Assembly (NCBI GenBank): GCA_937898715.1
Contig: CALEKA010000064.1
Span: 1 to 64,000, forward strand
DNA: 64,000 nucleotides
Direction of reading: 5' to 3'
Origin: an uncultured Prevotella sp.
Lineage (GTDB): Bacteria; Bacteroidota; Bacteroidia; Bacteroidales; Bacteroidaceae
Below the pieces are notes generated by a model. The model searched no databases, was not told the origin of the DNA, and was given only the letters and a program-made list of their open reading frames with translations. Made by a program: the position numbers and the translations under genes. Shown here in pieces: positions 8,851 to 18,381 of this stretch; position 1 is the stretch's first letter; every line of letters starts with the position of its first letter.

Positions 8851-8978
8851 AAGAATGCTTGCTTTATTTATGCTGCAAATTTACTCCAATGAAACCACAA
8901 ATTCGTGGAAAATGCCTAAAAACTCCTCTAAACGGGCTAAACTTTGGCCTTGTCGTGCTATTGGGTACACTTTAAAGA

Positions 8979-9008
8979 TTGTTTATTCAGTATAAAGATA
9001 TTACTTTG
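8979..9008 (+). promoter_or_regulatory. Promoter for the small XRE gene
   Basis: TTG at 8979-8981, a 19-base spacer, then TTACTTTG at 9001-9008, one base from the TAnnTTTG consensus. The start codon follows 57 bases later. Confidence 0.55.
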
Positions 9009-9065
9009 CACTTGTAATAATTCTAAGCTGAACAATATTCACCTTATCTAAAAGTACCAAAAAGT

Positions 9066-9290
9066 ATGAATATTCATATCGGCAAAGAAATCAGAAAGAG
9101 GCTCGACGAGAGCAGAGGATGCTCCGTAGTTTGGTTCGCCAAACAGCTATCATGTAGCCGAACGAATGCTTATAAGATTTTTGAGAAAGATCACATCGAT
9201 ACGGAGATGCTTTGGCGTATCTCAGATGTGCTCAACTACGACTTCTTTAAGCTAATTTCTGATCAATTTGCCAAGAACAACAGACACTAA
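9066..9290 (+). CDS. Small XRE-type helix-turn-helix protein
   Basis: A 74-residue protein that is essentially one DNA-binding domain. A helix-turn-helix can be read from about residue 20 to 58: VVWFAKQLSCSRTNAYKIFEKDHIDTEMLWRISDVLNYDFF. The spacing of helices 2 and 3 and the closing 'vLnydFF' segment are typical of short Cro/C1-like regulators common in Bacteroidales. There is no sensor or toxin domain and no partner antitoxin or toxin gene adjoins. It has its own promoter and a terminator about 110 bases downstream, so it forms a single-gene unit. The target is unknown. Confidence 0.75.
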   Translation: MNIHIGKEIRKRLDESRGCSVVWFAKQLSCSRTNAYKIFEKDHIDTEMLWRISDVLNYDFFKLISDQFAKNNRH

Positions 9291-9396
9291 GTGCTACAGT
9301 CATGCATCCCTTTAGGGTGCAGCGGGGTATAAAATCCCCTTTTAATACGAGAGAGAGACCTTTTGCCGAGCATCAATAGATGTATCGGAAGAACAG

Positions 9397-9436
9397 AAAG
9401 AATACTGTTGCCTGCGGGTGGCAGTATTCTTTTTTC
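9397..9436 (+). terminator. Rho-independent terminator after the XRE gene
   Basis: AGAATACTG (9399-9407) pairs with CAGTATTCT (9422-9430), followed by six T. The sequence between the gene stop and this stem (9291-9396) holds two further small stems (GCATCCC...GGGTGC and GGGG...CCCC) and may be a structured 3' end or a small RNA. Confidence 0.85.
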
Positions 9437-9572
9437 ATATCAGCAAAGCCTGTAGAGGCTCATTCAAAGCTCTTTACAGAGGATTTCGTACACTTCCTTA
9501 TGTACTTTTTTACTTCATCTTTTCGCTACATTAGGGCTTCATCTCGCTAAGAAACACTACCTTTGCATACCT

Positions 9573-10619
9573 ATGAACGAAGATACTTTTGACATACGCG
9601 CTGAGCAGCAAGCTCCCACTCCTTCGGAACGCGACTTTGAGAACGCTCTCCGTCCGCTAAAGTTCGACGACTTCAGCGGTCAGCGCAAGGTGGTGGACAA
9701 TCTGCGCATATTCGTAGAAGCAGCCAAGTATCGTGGCGAACCGCTCGACCACACCCTCCTACATGGCCCTCCCGGACTGGGAAAGACTACACTCTCCAAT
9801 ATTATTGCCAACGAACTGGGTGTGGGATTCAAGCTTACCTCGGGCCCTGTGCTCGATAAGCCTGGCGATCTGGCAGGATTGCTCACAAGCTTGGAGCCAC
9901 ACGATGTGCTCTTCATTGACGAGATTCACCGACTGTCGCCCGTGGTGGAGGAATACCTCTATTCCGCTATGGAGGACTATCGCATTGATATCATGATCGA
10001 TAAGGGCCCAGCTGCGCGTAGCATCCAGATAGACCTGAATCCGTTTACGCTCGTGGGGGCTACCACCCGCAGTGGTTTGCTCACAGCTCCTCTGCGTGCC
10101 CGATTCGGCATCAACCTCCACTTAGAGTATTACGACGCCGATACGCTGCAGAGCATCGTAGAACGCTCGGCAGGCATCCTTAAGGTGCCCATCGCCCATG
10201 AAGCCGCTGCCGAAATAGCAGGACGCAGTCGTGGCACGCCTCGTATAGCCAATGCACTGCTGCGCCGCGTGCGCGACTTTGCACAGGTGAAGGGCTCTGG
10301 CCGTATCGACATGAACATAGCCCAGTTTGCCCTCGAAGCACTCAACATCGACAAGTTTGGACTTGACGAGATAGACAATAAGATACTGCTTACGATTATC
10401 GATAAGTTTAAGGGTGGCCCCGTGGGTATCACTACGATTGCTACCGCGATAGGCGAAGATGCGGGCACTGTGGAAGAGGTGTACGAGCCTTTCCTCATTA
10501 AAGAAGGATTCATACGCCGCACACCGCGCGGACGTGAGGTGACGGAGTTGGCTTACAAGCACCTTGGCAGAAGCGTCATAGGATCCAACACAGCAGAGCC
10601 CTCACTCTTTGATATGTAA
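9573..10619 (+). CDS. ruvB: Holliday junction branch-migration ATPase RuvB
   Basis: A 348-residue AAA+ motor that drives branch migration with RuvA and feeds junctions to RuvC. Walker A GPPGLGKTT is at 65-73, Walker B LFIDEIH around 113-119, and the sensor/arginine finger segment GATTRSGLLTAPLRARFG around 161-178. The C-terminal winged helix ends FIRRTPRGREVTELAYKHLG. Length and sequence are normal. A -7 box TACCTTTG (9558-9565) lies only 7 bases before the ATG without a clear TTG, so the transcript may have a very short leader. ybeY follows 34 bases downstream and is probably co-transcribed. Confidence 0.97.
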   Translation: MNEDTFDIRAEQQAPTPSERDFENALRPLKFDDFSGQRKVVDNLRIFVEAAKYRGEPLDHTLLHGPPGLGKTTLSNIIANELGVGFKLTSGPVLDKPGDLAGLLTSLEPHDVLFIDEIHRLSPVVEEYLYSAMEDYRIDIMIDKGPAARSIQIDLNPFTLVGATTRSGLLTAPLRARFGINLHLEYYDADTLQSIVERSAGILKVPIAHEAAAEIAGRSRGTPRIANALLRRVRDFAQVKGSGRIDMNIAQFALEALNIDKFGLDEIDNKILLTIIDKFKGGPVGITTIATAIGEDAGTVEEVYEPFLIKEGFIRRTPRGREVTELAYKHLGRSVIGSNTAEPSLFDM

Positions 10620-10653
10620 GAAGGACATCGTCCTTACCACAACGAAAGAAAAC

Positions 10654-11088
10654 ATGATAACATACAACGTAATAGACATTAAGATGCCCGATATTTCGCA
10701 TCGCGAAACGACGGCATGGGTGCGCGCCGTAGCGGCTTCGTATGGCAAGCGCGTAGGCGAGGTGGCCTATGTGTTTTGCAACGATGAGAAGATACTGGAG
10801 GTAAATCGCCAATATCTGAAGCACGATTATTATACAGACATTATCACCTTCGACTACTGCGAGGGCGACCTCTTGAGCGGCGACCTCTTTATCAGCCTCG
10901 ATACGGTGCGCTCTAACGCAGAGCTCTTCGGTAAAACTTATGAGGAGGAACTCCATCGCGTAATCATACACGGTATTCTCCACCTCGTAGGCATCAACGA
11001 TAAGGGACCCGGTGAGCGCGAGATCATGGAGGCTGCCGAGAATAAGGCGCTCGCACTGCTCAGCGAGATGCGAGAGGGAAATCGCTGA
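10654..11088 (+). CDS. ybeY: Endoribonuclease YbeY (16S rRNA 3'-end maturation)
   Basis: A 144-residue metal-dependent RNase involved in ribosome quality control and 16S rRNA processing. The zinc motif reads HGILHLVGINDKGPGE, with His106 and His110. The third histidine of the enterobacterial HGxLHLxGYDH form is replaced by the NDK segment; to my recollection this is usual in Bacteroidota. I start at MITYNV (10654), because upstream residues in frame do not resemble the family. The gene follows ruvB by 34 bases. A long hairpin terminator ends the pair. Confidence 0.93.
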   Translation: MITYNVIDIKMPDISHRETTAWVRAVAASYGKRVGEVAYVFCNDEKILEVNRQYLKHDYYTDIITFDYCEGDLLSGDLFISLDTVRSNAELFGKTYEEELHRVIIHGILHLVGINDKGPGEREIMEAAENKALALLSEMREGNR

Positions 11089-11142
11089 TTTTCTGTTGGC
11101 GAAGCAGAAAGTACAGAATAGCATACGATACTGTATAAGATA

Positions 11143-11206
11143 AGGCTTTCGGACTATCGAGAGTGGAGCCATGTGGCTTCTCTACGATAGTCCGAAAGCC
11201 TTTTTT
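11143..11206 (+). terminator. Strong terminator after ybeY
   Basis: GGCTTTCGGACTATCG (11145-11160) pairs over 16 bases with 11185-11200, followed by TTTTTT. The loop contains a second small stem (GAGCCATGTGGCTTC). Confidence 0.93.
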
Positions 11207-11261
11207 GCATGGTTGCTATTCGGATTCCTATAGCATCTTCCCATCGCTACATGTGCGTCAA

Positions 11262-11416
11262 GCCGTTTGCGAATGAGCATCTTGCCGTTTGCGAATGAGC
11301 ATTTTCCCATTAGCGAATGGAAGTTCTTTCATCGTACACCGGGCGGTGGCAATGCTGCCACCGGGCGGTGGTAATGCTGCCACTGGGCGGTGGCAATGCT
11401 GCCACTGGGCGGTGTA
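11262..11416. repeat. Two successive 22-base-period tandem arrays with inverted flanks
   Basis: The first array has GCCGTTTGCGAATGAGCAT at 11262 and 11284, with a third diverged copy. The second (11329-11416) has four copies of a 22-base unit built from CGGGCGGTGGCAATGCTGCC. It is bracketed by CATCGTACACCG on the left and its exact complement CGGTGTACGATG on the right, so the whole array could fold as one hairpin. The 585-base gap 11089-11674 otherwise has only terminators and no supported gene. Confidence 0.85.
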
Positions 11417-11609
11417 CGATGGCATAATGGTTATGAAGAGACGGAATAGCCTATGTATAGACGTGGTAATAAAGCAATCGGGAGACAGATTGCTCCAAGG
11501 CTGGGATATGTTCTTTACGAGGGGAATAGAGAACTTACTGGCTGTTATAGAAAGTTCTTGCTGAGCGAACAAACATATTTTGCACCTTAGTGTAGAGAAG
11601 AGATAATGC

Positions 11610-11645
11610 AAAAATCCCTTGCAACCATGAGATTGCAAGGGATTT
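11610..11645 (-). terminator. Terminator after the large adhesin gene
   Basis: AATCCCTTGCAA and TTGCAAGGGATT form a 12-base-pair stem with an 8-base loop. On the minus strand it ends in TTTTT, fitting termination of the gene at 11675-18262. Confidence 0.85.
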
Positions 11646-11674
11646 ATTAAGAGAGCGTATGTTTAGAACGCGCT

Positions 11675-14600
11675 TTATTGTATGCGCTTCTTACCATTCT
11701 GGATCACGGGACCGTGGGCAGAACGATTGGTGCGGATACCCTGAATGTTGTAGATGGGTGAATCTGCACTGTTCGTATCATCTACTGTAGCATCGTTGAT
11801 GCCCGTAGTAAGAATGCGAACCACGTTGGAGCCAACCTCGCCGTAGCCAGGATAGATGGCCTTCACTTGGTATTCGTAGTAACGTCCGGCATGCTTTTCA
11901 GCATCAAGATACTGAGTGGCGCTTGTAGAAAGCACCTCTGCGTTGATCTTCTCGCCGTTGCAGTAGATGTTGTAGCCATCGAAGAAGGAAGTTGCAGCAG
12001 GGGTGTCGAGCGATGTGCCAGAGAGCGTCTGCTTCGTGCTTGCATGGCGCACGTACTTGTCGGCAAAGGCACTAACAGCCTGCGTGGGTGCTACCTTCGA
12101 ATTGTCTGCATAGGGCTGGAGACAGAGCGTAATGTTCCAGTTGCCCTCAATCTCGTTGTCGCTCAGTGTGCTCCAAGTCACGCCGTCGGTAGAGTAGAGG
12201 TTGCCGCGGCCACCCTGTGCAGGACCGGCATCGTAGCCAAGAGGCACGGTGATCTGGTTGTGCTCTACGTAGATTACAGCGCGCAGACGCTTGCTTGTGT
12301 TCACCTTAATGGGCTTGTCCAAGCGAACGGTGTTGAAGGAGTACTGACGGAGATCGGCTACGTATTTTTCAAATACGAGGTCGTCGCCCTCAAAGAGTTG
12401 CACGTAGAGCACATCGGGCACCTGATTGATGTAGAACTTCACTTCAGAGATGCTCAAGTTGCTATAGGGAGCAAGCTCGTCGCTGTTCCACTGTACACCA
12501 GCGTAGTAAGCACCACCGCTGGGCAGACCTGCAGCATTGTCGCATACGCCGTTGTGCCAACGCAGTTCGGTCACGCCACCCAGTGCGGGTACTGACCAAT
12601 TGAGGCGGTTGCCTTCGGGCGTCTGAGTGACAGAGAGCGTACCCGGCTGCTGATAGCCATTGGTGTAGCTTACGCTTGCCTGTACAGGTTCTGAGAGCGG
12701 GCTGATGCTTGAGTCGTCGTAGTAAGCACGTACTTGGTAAGTGTAGGTGCCGGGGAGCACGTTGTGGTCGGTATAGCTCGGACCAGCCACGGGCTCGTCG
12801 TTGAGCTTCTCACCGTTGCGCAAGATGTCGTAACCATATACTTTGCCCACCTTCGTGCTATTGATGCTGATGGCATCGATGAGCTGGGCAGCATAAGCCT
12901 TAGCCACACGGATGAGGATGTACTTAGTGCCAGCGGGGAGAGTCAGGTCGCATTGCTTCCAAGCCTCGGCAGTGGTGAATGTGCCGCGGTTGGTGAAGTC
13001 GGCGTAGCTTGTAGTGTAGTCGGAGGTGAGCACCTGAATTTCGCCATCGCCCTCGGCGCGGTTGGTATTGCGTGCCATGAAGCTGAAGGCGAAGGGTGAG
13101 GTGTAAGCCTTTGCTACGGGGATGATGAGTTCGGCTTCAGCCTCGGGAGTGGTGGTGAGAGCGCGGTTGCCGTGTACGGCATCAGTGCTTGTCACCTTGA
13201 GACGACCGTCGAGGTTGGTCCATCCTTCACGAGCGAAAGATTGATCAGCGGCTTCGCTCTCGAAACTTTCGTAGAGGTCGGTGCTGAGGCTCGTGGGGTC
13301 GATCATCGATACGTTTACGTCGTAGCCATAAGAGGCCATGCGAGCTTTCACATCGGTAGGTGCTTCGCCATTGCCAGCTTCGATCACCTCGATGCTCACG
13401 GGAGCACTCTTCTCAGACACCGTCTGGTCGATGTAGATCGTCTCTACCTGATAAGTGTAGGTGCCCGGTGTAGAGAGTTCTTCGCTATATTCGCGAAGCG
13501 ACAGCGGAGCATCGTTCACCTTTACATTGTTGCGGTAGACGTTGTAACCACTCAGACCTTTTACAGTGCCGAGGTCGAAGTAAATGAAACGTGTGCCAGC
13601 GGGCTCTTGCAAGCCAAGGGCGAGCAAGTGGAGTCCTTCCTTCGTCTCGATGATAGACATACCACCTGCAGAAGCGCTGAGGTTGGGGTTGATGATGCCA
13701 TACTGGTCGAGGCTCTTGTGCCAGAGCTGACGGCCGGTGGCGTAGTCGTAGGCACAGAGTTCGTAGTTGTGCTCGTAACCCTGCTCGAAGCTGTAGATTA
13801 TGCCGTTGTAGAAGGCCGTACCTGCAGCAGCCTTCGGCGTAGGACCATTGCCAATCTTTGCACCACGCATGGTGGTGTAGATGCTGGTGCTCCAGTCGCC
13901 GATCTCGAAGCCGCCACGGCCATTGTCGAGAGAGGGAATGTAGGCGATGTGACGAGCAATCTCAGAGATAGAGATGCTTGATGTCACGGTGCGCTTATCC
14001 ATGTCGATCTGGTAGATGGCAGAGCTGTTGGCTGTGGCATAGAAATGGCCATCGGCGTAGATCAGGTTGCGGAAACCCGTAGAGAGCGTGTCGGTCACGG
14101 AGAAGCTGGTATCGAATGTGCCGTCCATGGTGTAGCGGTTGATGATACCTGCTGCGGAATACTTCGTGGTGTAGATATAGTTGCCGTCGGAGGCAATACC
14201 CATTTCGCCAGCGTAGGTGCCCTTGAACTGACCTACGTATTCGGGCATTCCCTCGGGTGTAATGCCAGCTTGTACGGTGAGGTCGATGGGAAGTTCAGAA
14301 GTCTGAGCTAAGGGGAAGTCCCAGCGGAGGTTGACCTTGCGGTTGCGCACGATGTCAGCCTTCAGTGTGTGGGGAGCTTGAGGAGCGTCGAGCTGAATCT
14401 TTTCAACTTGTGCTTCGCTTGAATGAGCAGAGAGATGGCCTCCTGCATATTCTGAGGCTACGCTGTAAGTGTACTGACCTGCGTCGGTCAGCTCTTCGCT
14501 ATAGCTGAGCTGCTTAATCGCAGTGGGAGTGATGCGCTTGCCATTGCGGAAGACGATGTAGCCTGTAGGCTCTTCTTCTGTATAGCCGGCAGTGGGTGTG

Positions 14601-17600
14601 AGGTGAGCAGCGATGTTGAAGTTGGTGTTTTCGTAGCCCACGTATGAGATGGGATACCAGTCTTTACCATTCTCCGACATGAGGTTGCTCTTACCATCGA
14701 GAGGAGTTGCGGTGTGGATACCGAGCGGACGGAGGTTGGCATCGTGAGTGATGAGCAACGCTACGTAGTAGGTGCTACCGCGCTCGATGGTGACGGGAGT
14801 ATCGAGTGTGAAGTCGTTGAATTCACCATACTTGATATCAGCGGTGTTGATGCGCTGGTTGCTCACCATCTTGCCGTCCTTATAGATACGTGCAGAGAGT
14901 GCTCTGGGGCTTTCCTTGATGAATGCCTGTATCTTGTCGATCTTCATGCCACGGTAGGGGGCAAGGTCGTCTGCATCGAGCGCAATGGCTGCAAAGAAGT
15001 AGCCACCGCTGGTGAGACCTACGGCATCGTCATTGATGCCATTGTCCCAACGGAGTGATGCTTCGTGTTTGAGCAGAGCAGAGGGCTCGTTCCAGTTGAG
15101 GCTCACTTGCTTGTTGTGAGCGAGCGAAGCGGTAAGGCTTGTAGGAGCGAAATAAGGTTCGCCTACGTTGATGCTTACGCTTGTCGTATCACTGAGCGAA
15201 GAGGCGTGGTCGCCCTCGTAGAGAGCCTGTACGGCATAAGCATAGGTGCCACGAGTCAGGTGGTCGTCTGTGTAAGTAGTTTCGGTGCTTTGACCTACCT
15301 TCTCGCCGTCGCGGTAGATAGCGTAGGCTGTGGGCTGCTTGCCTTCAGCTGCTTGCCAAGAGAGCGTAGCGCTACTCTCGCCTTGCGGTGCTGCTTGCAG
15401 AGAAATGGGACGTGGATAAGCTGCGGGAGCGTTGGCTGTGAGGCTCACGCTGATGTCGCTATCGTCGGTCTGAGGCATGCTGCGGAGTTGCAGCGTAGTG
15501 TTGAGCGTCTCGTTGAGCGAAGCATGGCGAGCATCGAAGTCAAGACGGATCTCTGCTTTCTCGCCCGGCTTGATATCGCCTGCGAACTGTGATACGTTGA
15601 GCCAAGGGTTGATATCGGCCAGATTGTATACGAAGATGCGCGAAGGCGATTGCTGCAAGATACCGACCAGAGAGAGCTGGCCATTGATCAGAGTGGTCGT
15701 TGCTTCGATACCACCAAGATCGTTTTCGCCAGTGTCGAGAGAGCCCGTCTTGTAGCCGGGGATGTCTACGGCAGAGTGAGTCAAGTTGGTGAAGCGACGA
15801 TTGTTGAGGTCGTACTGACGGAGAGTGACTTTATCTACGGTGTTGAAGCCCGTCTGAGAGAGGTCTGCCATCCAGAGGTAGGGACCACCTTCTGAGATAT
15901 TGTCGAAGGCTGTGCCTATTACGCCCATGCTTGAACTGCTATTGAGCTTGTAGAGGCTTACGGTGACTTTACCCGTACGGTCTACACGGCACATAGTGTT
16001 GAAGTCGCCCACCCAGAACTGGTCGCTACGCGGGTCGTAAGAGATGTGTGTCACGCAGAGCGAAGGGATGCTCTTGATGTCGATTGTCTTAACGAGTTGA
16101 CGATTGCGGAGGTCGAGCTGGAAGATGCGGTTCTTACGGTCGGAAGCGTAGAAGTAGTTGCCGTCGTAAGTGAAGTCGTAGAGGATGTAGTAGATGCCAG
16201 GTACGGAGAATTCTTCGATGAACTGGCCGTCGCGGCTGTACTTGTAGAACTTACCGAGCAGGAAGTTGGAAGTGGTGTAGAAGTTTTCACCATCGAATGC
16301 TACGCTGCTTTGCACGTCGCCTGAAGCGTCGAAGGCTTGGGTCACGTTCCAGCGGTGGTCGGCGGTGCCTGTACCAGCTTCGGGAGTGGGGTAGAGGTTG
16401 AAATGAATGTCGCCATCGCCAGTGTTTTCGAGCGTGATGACCTTTGAGGTCTGCTCTTCCATAGCTGAAGTCTGGTTGACAGTCTGTTCTGAGAGTTTGA
16501 GCACGGGGTGGGTCAAGGCAGCGTTGAAACTTGCAGGACCATCGGCTGTGAGTGTCCATTCCGCGGTGAAGCGGTTGTAACCCTTCAGCTCGCCTACCAC
16601 GCTGTAAGTGCCTTCCTCCATTTCGGGGAGGCTGATGTTGCCTTCAGCATCGGTAGTGTCGGTATAGACGGCTCCGTTGTCGGCAGTAAGCGTGAAGACG
16701 CATCCTGCAACAGGCTGACCAGCATTGGTAGCCTTGATGCTGACGGGGTGGAGGTTGGGATTCCACACCTTGATATCATCGACGAACCAGTAGTTGATAT
16801 ACTCGGCGTTGTCGCCTTCGGCACGGAAGCGGATACGGAAGAGCTCGCTGCCGTTGAGGAAGGATGAGAGAGGATATTCGTAGGTGCGCCAATCGAAGGA
16901 TCCCTCTTTGTTTTCAAACTTGGCAATTTCTTTCCAAGTCGTTCCGCCGTCGTTGGTCACTTCGGCGTGGAGGAAGCCACCGCTGTACTTCGGTCCGTTG
17001 TCGAGTCGGAGTTGGAAGCGAAGTCGCGTCTTCTCCGGTGAGAGAGTACGCAGTTCGCGGCTTACGAGGCTTTGGTCGTAAGCTCCGAGTGAGTAAGAGT
17101 AAGAGTAGCAGGCAGAGTAGTCTACGAGGCCGTAGGGATAGTAGTCTGCGTGCCACTTATTTTCGCGTCCTTGAGCGTCAGTGGGACGTTCCCACATATC
17201 CTCATCGATCGTGTTGCGGTCGAAATCATCCTCGAAGGGAAGCAAGCGGATATCGGGCACCTCTACGCTTAGGGGGTCGGACGATTCGCCCAGAGAGCCA
17301 TCACTCATGACGCTCTGTACCTTATAATTATAAGTAGCGTAATCGGGCACGGTATCGTTGGCAGTGACCGAAGTGATGAGTTCCTTGTTGACCTTGACAT
17401 CGTCGCGATAGAGGTTGAAACCAGCCAGGCTCTTTTCGCTCGAAGCTTCTCGTGAAGCAATGCGCGGACGCACCTTGTTGGTTCCTACGAAGATATCGTC
17501 GACCATGAAGATGAATGCATCGTTTGATACGCAATTGATGCACACGTACTTGGCGTCTTTGGGGATGGTGTATTCGTAGAGCGTCCAAGCCGTAGGAGCC

Positions 17601-18262
17601 TCTTCGTAGTCGCCGCTTTGTACGAATGTAAAGTCGGAGGGGCGAGAACCTGTGGTAGAATATCCCACCTTGAAGCGTTCCTTGCCCCAAGTGTCCTTAT
17701 AGGAGCGAGCGCGGAAGCTAATCTTGAAGTCGGAAGAGAAGTTGAGTTCGGGCGAGATGATGAAGTCGTTGTTGCCACCATCTACGGTGAAGTCAACCAG
17801 CATCTTACTGCCCGAATAAGGTTTGATATCGGGATAGTCGGCAGTAGATGGAGATGTCTTCGAAGGATTGAATACCATGAACGCCATGCGCTCTGCCTGA
17901 TGGGGGAAGGAAGCTGCGGTCCAGGTGTAGGTATCCTTGTTGTCGGCATCGATATACTGCCAGCCGATGGTGCCCGGAGAGTTTATTTGGAAGTCGGGGT
18001 GTGCTTCGAAGTCTTCGAAGAAACCGTTGATAGCTTCGGGATTGTTCCATCTGAGCGACACGGCTTTATTATTAATGCCAGTGAGCTCGGGCACAATCTT
18101 GTCCAAAGCAGCGGCCTTCGCCTTGGCTTTAGCTGAGGCATGACTCAGCGTAGCGTGTACGGCAGCGGGAGGTGAAGTGGGTTGAGGCTTCACCTTCGTC
18201 ACCTGCTGGGCCAGCAAGGGTGTGGCCAAGAGGCTGAGGATGCTTATGATAAGATGTTTCAT
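11675..18262 (-). CDS. Very large secreted HagA/gingipain-adhesin-like protein
   Basis: A 2195-residue secreted protein with a signal peptide (MKHLIISILSLLATPLLAQQ). Cleaved-adhesin (choice-of-anchor J) domains lie at about 80-265 (FFEDFEAHPDF...GWQYIDADNKDTYTW...FMVDDIFVG) and about 340-510 (PFEDDFDRN...YWFVDDIKVW). A carboxypeptidase-regulatory-like domain follows at about 515-585 (AGQPVAGCVFTLTADNG...). Two stretches with propeller-like YSRDGQF...FTYDGNYFYASDRKNRIF content, several fibronectin-III-like repeats and a late adhesin domain come next. The C-terminus IYNIQGIRT...GPVIQNGKKRI resembles Bacteroidota type IX C-terminal tails. In Porphyromonas these adhesin domains bind haemoglobin and matrix proteins; the ligand here is unknown. 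No peptidase domain is visible. The M6 peptidase gene is 120 bases upstream on the same strand. Confidence 0.85.
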   Translation of the reverse strand: MKHLIISILSLLATPLLAQQVTKVKPQPTSPPAAVHATLSHASAKAKAKAAALDKIVPELTGINNKAVSLRWNNPEAINGFFEDFEAHPDFQINSPGTIGWQYIDADNKDTYTWTAASFPHQAERMAFMVFNPSKTSPSTADYPDIKPYSGSKMLVDFTVDGGNNDFIISPELNFSSDFKISFRARSYKDTWGKERFKVGYSTTGSRPSDFTFVQSGDYEEAPTAWTLYEYTIPKDAKYVCINCVSNDAFIFMVDDIFVGTNKVRPRIASREASSEKSLAGFNLYRDDVKVNKELITSVTANDTVPDYATYNYKVQSVMSDGSLGESSDPLSVEVPDIRLLPFEDDFDRNTIDEDMWERPTDAQGRENKWHADYYPYGLVDYSACYSYSYSLGAYDQSLVSRELRTLSPEKTRLRFQLRLDNGPKYSGGFLHAEVTNDGGTTWKEIAKFENKEGSFDWRTYEYPLSSFLNGSELFRIRFRAEGDNAEYINYWFVDDIKVWNPNLHPVSIKATNAGQPVAGCVFTLTADNGAVYTDTTDAEGNISLPEMEEGTYSVVGELKGYNRFTAEWTLTADGPASFNAALTHPVLKLSEQTVNQTSAMEEQTSKVITLENTGDGDIHFNLYPTPEAGTGTADHRWNVTQAFDASGDVQSSVAFDGENFYTTSNFLLGKFYKYSRDGQFIEEFSVPGIYYILYDFTYDGNYFYASDRKNRIFQLDLRNRQLVKTIDIKSIPSLCVTHISYDPRSDQFWVGDFNTMCRVDRTGKVTVSLYKLNSSSSMGVIGTAFDNISEGGPYLWMADLSQTGFNTVDKVTLRQYDLNNRRFTNLTHSAVDIPGYKTGSLDTGENDLGGIEATTTLINGQLSLVGILQQSPSRIFVYNLADINPWLNVSQFAGDIKPGEKAEIRLDFDARHASLNETLNTTLQLRSMPQTDDSDISVSLTANAPAAYPRPISLQAAPQGESSATLSWQAAEGKQPTAYAIYRDGEKVGQSTETTYTDDHLTRGTYAYAVQALYEGDHASSLSDTTSVSINVGEPYFAPTSLTASLAHNKQVSLNWNEPSALLKHEASLRWDNGINDDAVGLTSGGYFFAAIALDADDLAPYRGMKIDKIQAFIKESPRALSARIYKDGKMVSNQRINTADIKYGEFNDFTLDTPVTIERGSTYYVALLITHDANLRPLGIHTATPLDGKSNLMSENGKDWYPISYVGYENTNFNIAAHLTPTAGYTEEEPTGYIVFRNGKRITPTAIKQLSYSEELTDAGQYTYSVASEYAGGHLSAHSSEAQVEKIQLDAPQAPHTLKADIVRNRKVNLRWDFPLAQTSELPIDLTVQAGITPEGMPEYVGQFKGTYAGEMGIASDGNYIYTTKYSAAGIINRYTMDGTFDTSFSVTDTLSTGFRNLIYADGHFYATANSSAIYQIDMDKRTVTSSISISEIARHIAYIPSLDNGRGGFEIGDWSTSIYTTMRGAKIGNGPTPKAAAGTAFYNGIIYSFEQGYEHNYELCAYDYATGRQLWHKSLDQYGIINPNLSASAGGMSIIETKEGLHLLALGLQEPAGTRFIYFDLGTVKGLSGYNVYRNNVKVNDAPLSLREYSEELSTPGTYTYQVETIYIDQTVSEKSAPVSIEVIEAGNGEAPTDVKARMASYGYDVNVSMIDPTSLSTDLYESFESEAADQSFAREGWTNLDGRLKVTSTDAVHGNRALTTTPEAEAELIIPVAKAYTSPFAFSFMARNTNRAEGDGEIQVLTSDYTTSYADFTNRGTFTTAEAWKQCDLTLPAGTKYILIRVAKAYAAQLIDAISINSTKVGKVYGYDILRNGEKLNDEPVAGPSYTDHNVLPGTYTYQVRAYYDDSSISPLSEPVQASVSYTNGYQQPGTLSVTQTPEGNRLNWSVPALGGVTELRWHNGVCDNAAGLPSGGAYYAGVQWNSDELAPYSNLSISEVKFYINQVPDVLYVQLFEGDDLVFEKYVADLRQYSFNTVRLDKPIKVNTSKRLRAVIYVEHNQITVPLGYDAGPAQGGRGNLYSTDGVTWSTLSDNEIEGNWNITLCLQPYADNSKVAPTQAVSAFADKYVRHASTKQTLSGTSLDTPAATSFFDGYNIYCNGEKINAEVLSTSATQYLDAEKHAGRYYEYQVKAIYPGYGEVGSNVVRILTTGINDATVDDTNSADSPIYNIQGIRTNRSAHGPVIQNGKKRIQ

Positions 18263-18286
18263 TAATTATTGTATGAGATGAATGAA

Positions 18287-18352
18287 GCGTGAATCTGCGT
18301 TGGTGCAGAGTGCGGGAATGAAAGTGTGCTGTGCCGCAACACAGATTCACGC
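18287..18352 (-). other. Large hairpin between the M6 peptidase and adhesin genes
   Basis: GCGTGAATCTGCGTTG (18287-18302) pairs with 18337-18352 at 15 of 16 positions. On the minus strand no T run follows, so it may be a processing or stability hairpin dividing the two genes, not a plain terminator. Confidence 0.6.
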
Positions 18353-18381
18353 GGTGTTAGTATCACGAAAGCGGTTGGTGC

